DNA of 64,000 nt from Kryptolebias marmoratus (Eukaryota; Chordata; Actinopteri; Cyprinodontiformes; Rivulidae). Location: NCBI RefSeq assembly GCF_001649575.2, contig NC_051434.1, positions 8,145,492 to 8,209,491 on the forward strand, written 5' to 3'. Shown here in pieces: positions 61,620 through 64,000 of the stretch. Below the pieces are notes generated by a model. That model saw only the letters and a list, made by a program, of their open reading frames with translations. It was not told where the DNA came from and did not search any database. Position numbers and translations under genes: made by a program. How positions within the stretch are numbered: the stretch's first letter is position 1; each line of letters begins with the position of its first letter.

Positions 61620-62224
61620 GTTTGTTTTGAGCTGTGGGTTTTTCTGAACAAACGTGGCTCCGTTCAAGGGGAAATAAAACAGACTTTCCAGCGGTGTAAG
61701 ATTTACTGCCAAGGAGGTTTGTTACAACAAAAATAATCAACCAAACAAGTTTCCTTGACGTTAACAGTAACAATTACCAGATTTCATCGTTGTGTTTTTG
61801 AGCTTTTCATATGAAGAGAAAACTGAAGCTTGGAAGAAATAAACGACATTCAAGGCTTCCTTTAAAAAAAAGGTATATTGACCGGTGGTTACAAATCTTG
61901 TGTTAATTATCTTTTAATATCAAATTTTACAAACAATGTCCATATTTTGTTTTTCTTAATTAAATACATCATGTAAGAAAATAATGAGTTGAACCTTTGA
62001 ACTTCAGATGAAAACAAGTTGACGTAATGCAAATAACACTATTGGGAATAACATCAAGTCTAAACAAGCCACTAGAGGATATAAATACACAAAGCAGATA
62101 AAATGTGTCTTTAAGTCGAGCATGTTTGACCTCTTTGTTGCTGCTTCCTTCATTAAACTACTGACACAACAAGTGTATTTGTTCTGGGAGGAAAATAAAT
62201 ATGTGAAAACATGAACTGTTGGAG

Positions 62225-62470
62225 TCATTCTGCATGTCTCAGCACCTTTTCCAGTTTGCTTTCCTCCGACATACATGTCCAGTTCCCATCACCGTGCGTC
62301 ATCGTGTTACCGTTAAAGCACGACTTCCACCTAAACAAACGCCCGTTGGTGCTTTTCCCCGCAGCGCGGGTGAAATCTCCAACCCAAGTTCTGTTTTCAT
62401 GGTAGTCCGACTCCTCTGAGCTGCAGATTTTCATGCCGGACGCACAGCTGGGGGGGTGAAGCTCGGTCAC
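62225..62470 (-). other. Unassigned open frame, coding-like but without recognised homology
   Basis: A frame of about 70-80 codons follows a CACCCCCCCAG acceptor-like sequence. It includes CASGMKICSSEESDYHENRT, WVGDFTRAAGKSTNG and DGNWTCMSEESKLEKVLRHA and then a stop. It is richer in CpG than its surroundings and has four cysteines and three tryptophans. I do not recognise the protein. It may be a last exon of an unknown minus-strand gene, a relic, or chance. No poly(A) signal or upstream exon was found to support it. Confidence 0.25.
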
Positions 62471-62782
62471 ACGAAGTTCCCACGTTGCACGTGGTTTACG
62501 AGCACATATTTAAACATTTAGGGGGAAAAAACAAAACGGAGCGCCTCGGATTCAGCAGCAGCAGAACTTGTGCTCAGTTTTTTGCATTTCAGTCGTTTGT
62601 CCTTCATCTTATAGAAAAATAAAAGTGTCAGCCCTGGAAGTATTTCCAACGCAATTCTTCATACGGAACATGAAAAAGCTTCATGCCTGGTGATACTTTA
62701 TGCAAATGTGTTGCTTCATATATCAGTCCTTCATATAAATGTGAAAAAGTCTCTGCTGTATTTCCCAAATGCAGATCTTCCC

Positions 62783-62788
62783 TTTATT
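62783..62788 (-). terminator. Poly(A) signal (AATAAA) of dennd3
   Basis: The minus strand reads ACAATAAAGGG about 70 nt downstream of the dennd3 stop codon, implying a very short 3' UTR. Confidence 0.6.
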
Positions 62789-62855
62789 GTTTTTCAAGCT
62801 TTCTAAGGTCCTTAATGGCTCAGAAGAAGTTGTTTTGAACTGAGAACCGTTGGTT

Positions 62856-64000
62856 CTACTCCACCTTCCAGATGGCAATCTTTCCGTCCTGTTTGCCGGC
62901 TCCGCTGAGAACGTAGCGGTCCTCAGCTGAGCAGAGCGCCGTCACCCTATCGCTGTGACTGTGGAGCTCCTTCAGGATCTCGTAGCGCTCAGCGTCTATG
63001 ATATAAACCTTTCCTTTGGTTGAGCTGCGGCTCACACCACCAATCCACACCTGGAGAGGACGAATGAACACGGAAGGCTGTTTAACTGCAACGTTCAGAG
63101 AACCGACACCAGTCTGAAATCTGAGCAGTGGAACTTGTTTTGTTCGCTGCACATTCACCTGGTTTTTGACTTTAATCATGCAGTAACATCCTGCGCAGTC
63201 TGGAAGCACCATGCGGTGGAACGGTTTTGTGATGTCTCTCGTATGCCAAATACACACTTCTGTGAAGTCTGCAAACACACACCACAGCTCCTCTTGCTAA
63301 TGCAAACACAAGAAAACACAAAGTTTTAAAATGGTCTGAAAATACACAAATAAACTGAGGAGAAAGTAAACTGCATTACACCTCAGGTAAGAGCAGCGCA
63401 GAGCTTAATGTGGCTCTTTGCTGATCTGGAAAGCTTATACGATGCTTTAAAGTCCCATTCCTCCACACCTCCATTATGTTGTCCCTTGAGCCTACAGCAA
63501 GCGAGAAAGTCAGAAAAATCAGAACACGCCCACCTAACATCTCCTGAATATTAATGCTGCAGCGACAGTGTGAAACCTACAACACCAGAGCATCCGGCTG
63601 CAGCTGTAGACGGCCAGCAGACGGTCGCAGGAGAGTCGAAAGTGCCTCTTAACCTGCAGGAGTGGAAAAGCAGTCAGCGCTGAAGCTGCAAACTGTTTAT
63701 TCTGGGATATTTCGGCTTTATTTGACAGCGATAAAAGCAAAGGCTGACTCCAAACTGACCTGTAGAGTCGAGACGTCCCAAACCATAACGGTTCCCTCAG
63801 CGCTACAGGAGTACGCCACCTTTTGGCTGAAAAACAAAAAAACGACACATTACAGGTGCTGGTCATAAAATTAGAATATCATGAAAAAGTAGATTGATTT
63901 CAGTAATTCCATTTAAAAAGTGAAACTTGTATATTATATTCATACATTACATACAAACTCATATATTTCAAATGTTTATTTCGTTTAATTTTGATGATTA
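62856..64000 (-). CDS. dennd3: DENN domain-containing protein 3, C-terminal WD40 exons (partial)
   Basis: DENND3 is a DENN-domain guanine nucleotide exchange factor for Rab12 with a C-terminal WD40 propeller, acting in endosome and autophagy traffic. Five exons are seen on the minus strand: 63760-63826, 63581-63653, 63382-63491, 63159-63296 and 62856-63050. They join in frame (193 residues) and the rest lies beyond the right edge. Blades read AYSCSAEGTVMVWDVSTLQ, then SCDRLLAVYSCSRMLWCCSR with DNIMEVWRNGTLKHR. FADFTEVCIWHTRDITKPFH follows, then VWIGGVSRSSTKGKVYIIDA, and the end is GKIAIWKVE. WD-type endings (MVWD, MEVWR, VCIWH, AIWK) recur as expected. The donor at 63581 (GTAGGT) was chosen because it alone keeps the frame. 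The name rests on recalled similarity and on the neighbouring slc45a4. Confidence 0.85.
63853..64000 (-). mobile_element. Tc1-like element, terminal part, cut by the window edge
   Basis: It begins CAGGTGCTGGTCATAAAATT right after a TA dinucleotide and continues 'AAAAGTGAAACTTGTATATT'. I recall this as the terminal region of a widespread Tc1-like element whose transposase ends further to the right on the minus strand. It sits in a dennd3 intron 26 bp from an exon border. Confidence 0.55.

Larger units (their letters stand above)
58996..62782. other. Intergenic region between slc45a4 promoter and dennd3
   Basis: Apart from the minisatellite, the second Tc1 fragment and one unassigned open frame, I see no gene here. 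CpG-containing sequence at about 62280-62480 stands out from the AT-rich background. Confidence 0.5.

Noticed and set aside
63577..63581. Donor AG|GTTTCA at 63577 for the dennd3 exon
   Set aside because: It shifts the frame of the next exon. The GTAGGT donor at 63581 restores a continuous WD40 reading (LWCCSRDNIMEVW).

Overview
This window is vertebrate nuclear DNA, almost certainly from a ray-finned (teleost) fish. Coding sequence is split into short exons with GT-AG introns. The background is AT-rich, full of CA/GT and TA microsatellites, with a tRNA-derived SINE and remnants of Tc1-like, hAT-like and Penelope-like elements. A dispersed repeat family seen in many percomorph fishes, including cyprinodontiforms as I recall, also occurs; the order is a guess. 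There is one assembly gap (9745-10299).

All recognised genes lie on the minus strand. From left to right: (1) 1-2900 has no recognised gene. (2) 2980-4852 and 7182-9072 are two tandem, apparently intact copies of cfap20, a ciliary axoneme protein. Each has six coding exons, the last only six nucleotides long. The copies are nearly identical over exon 4 and intron 4 but diverged elsewhere, which points to gene conversion. RFX X-box-like motifs lie upstream of the right copy, and one is in intron 1 of the left copy. (3) 9400-17177 holds repeats, the gap, a MITE-like element and the probable 3' UTR of the next gene. (4) 17178-41371 is the complete coding region of slc45a4, a 12-helix solute carrier, in 14 exons that join in frame to about 886 codons. 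A probable 5' UTR exon lies at 55868-55951, and a CpG-rich promoter with a first exon lies at about 58147-58290, so the transcription unit spans roughly 41 kb. Most of the window is its introns. (5) 58425-62780 is intergenic, with a decayed Tc1-like transposase, a 74-bp minisatellite and one unassigned open frame. (6) 62856 to the right edge is the 3' end of dennd3, encoding the last WD40 blades of a Rab12 exchange factor, with a second Tc1-like element starting in its intron.

The genes do not form a functional operon. slc45a4 next to dennd3 is a vertebrate synteny I recall from human 8q24.3, which supports both names. The most informative observations are the partial gene conversion between the cfap20 copies, the X-box placement, the splice-dependent N-terminus of slc45a4, a 40-bp palindrome at 55450, and several structurally defined non-autonomous transposons. 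I found no clearly novel multi-gene system.
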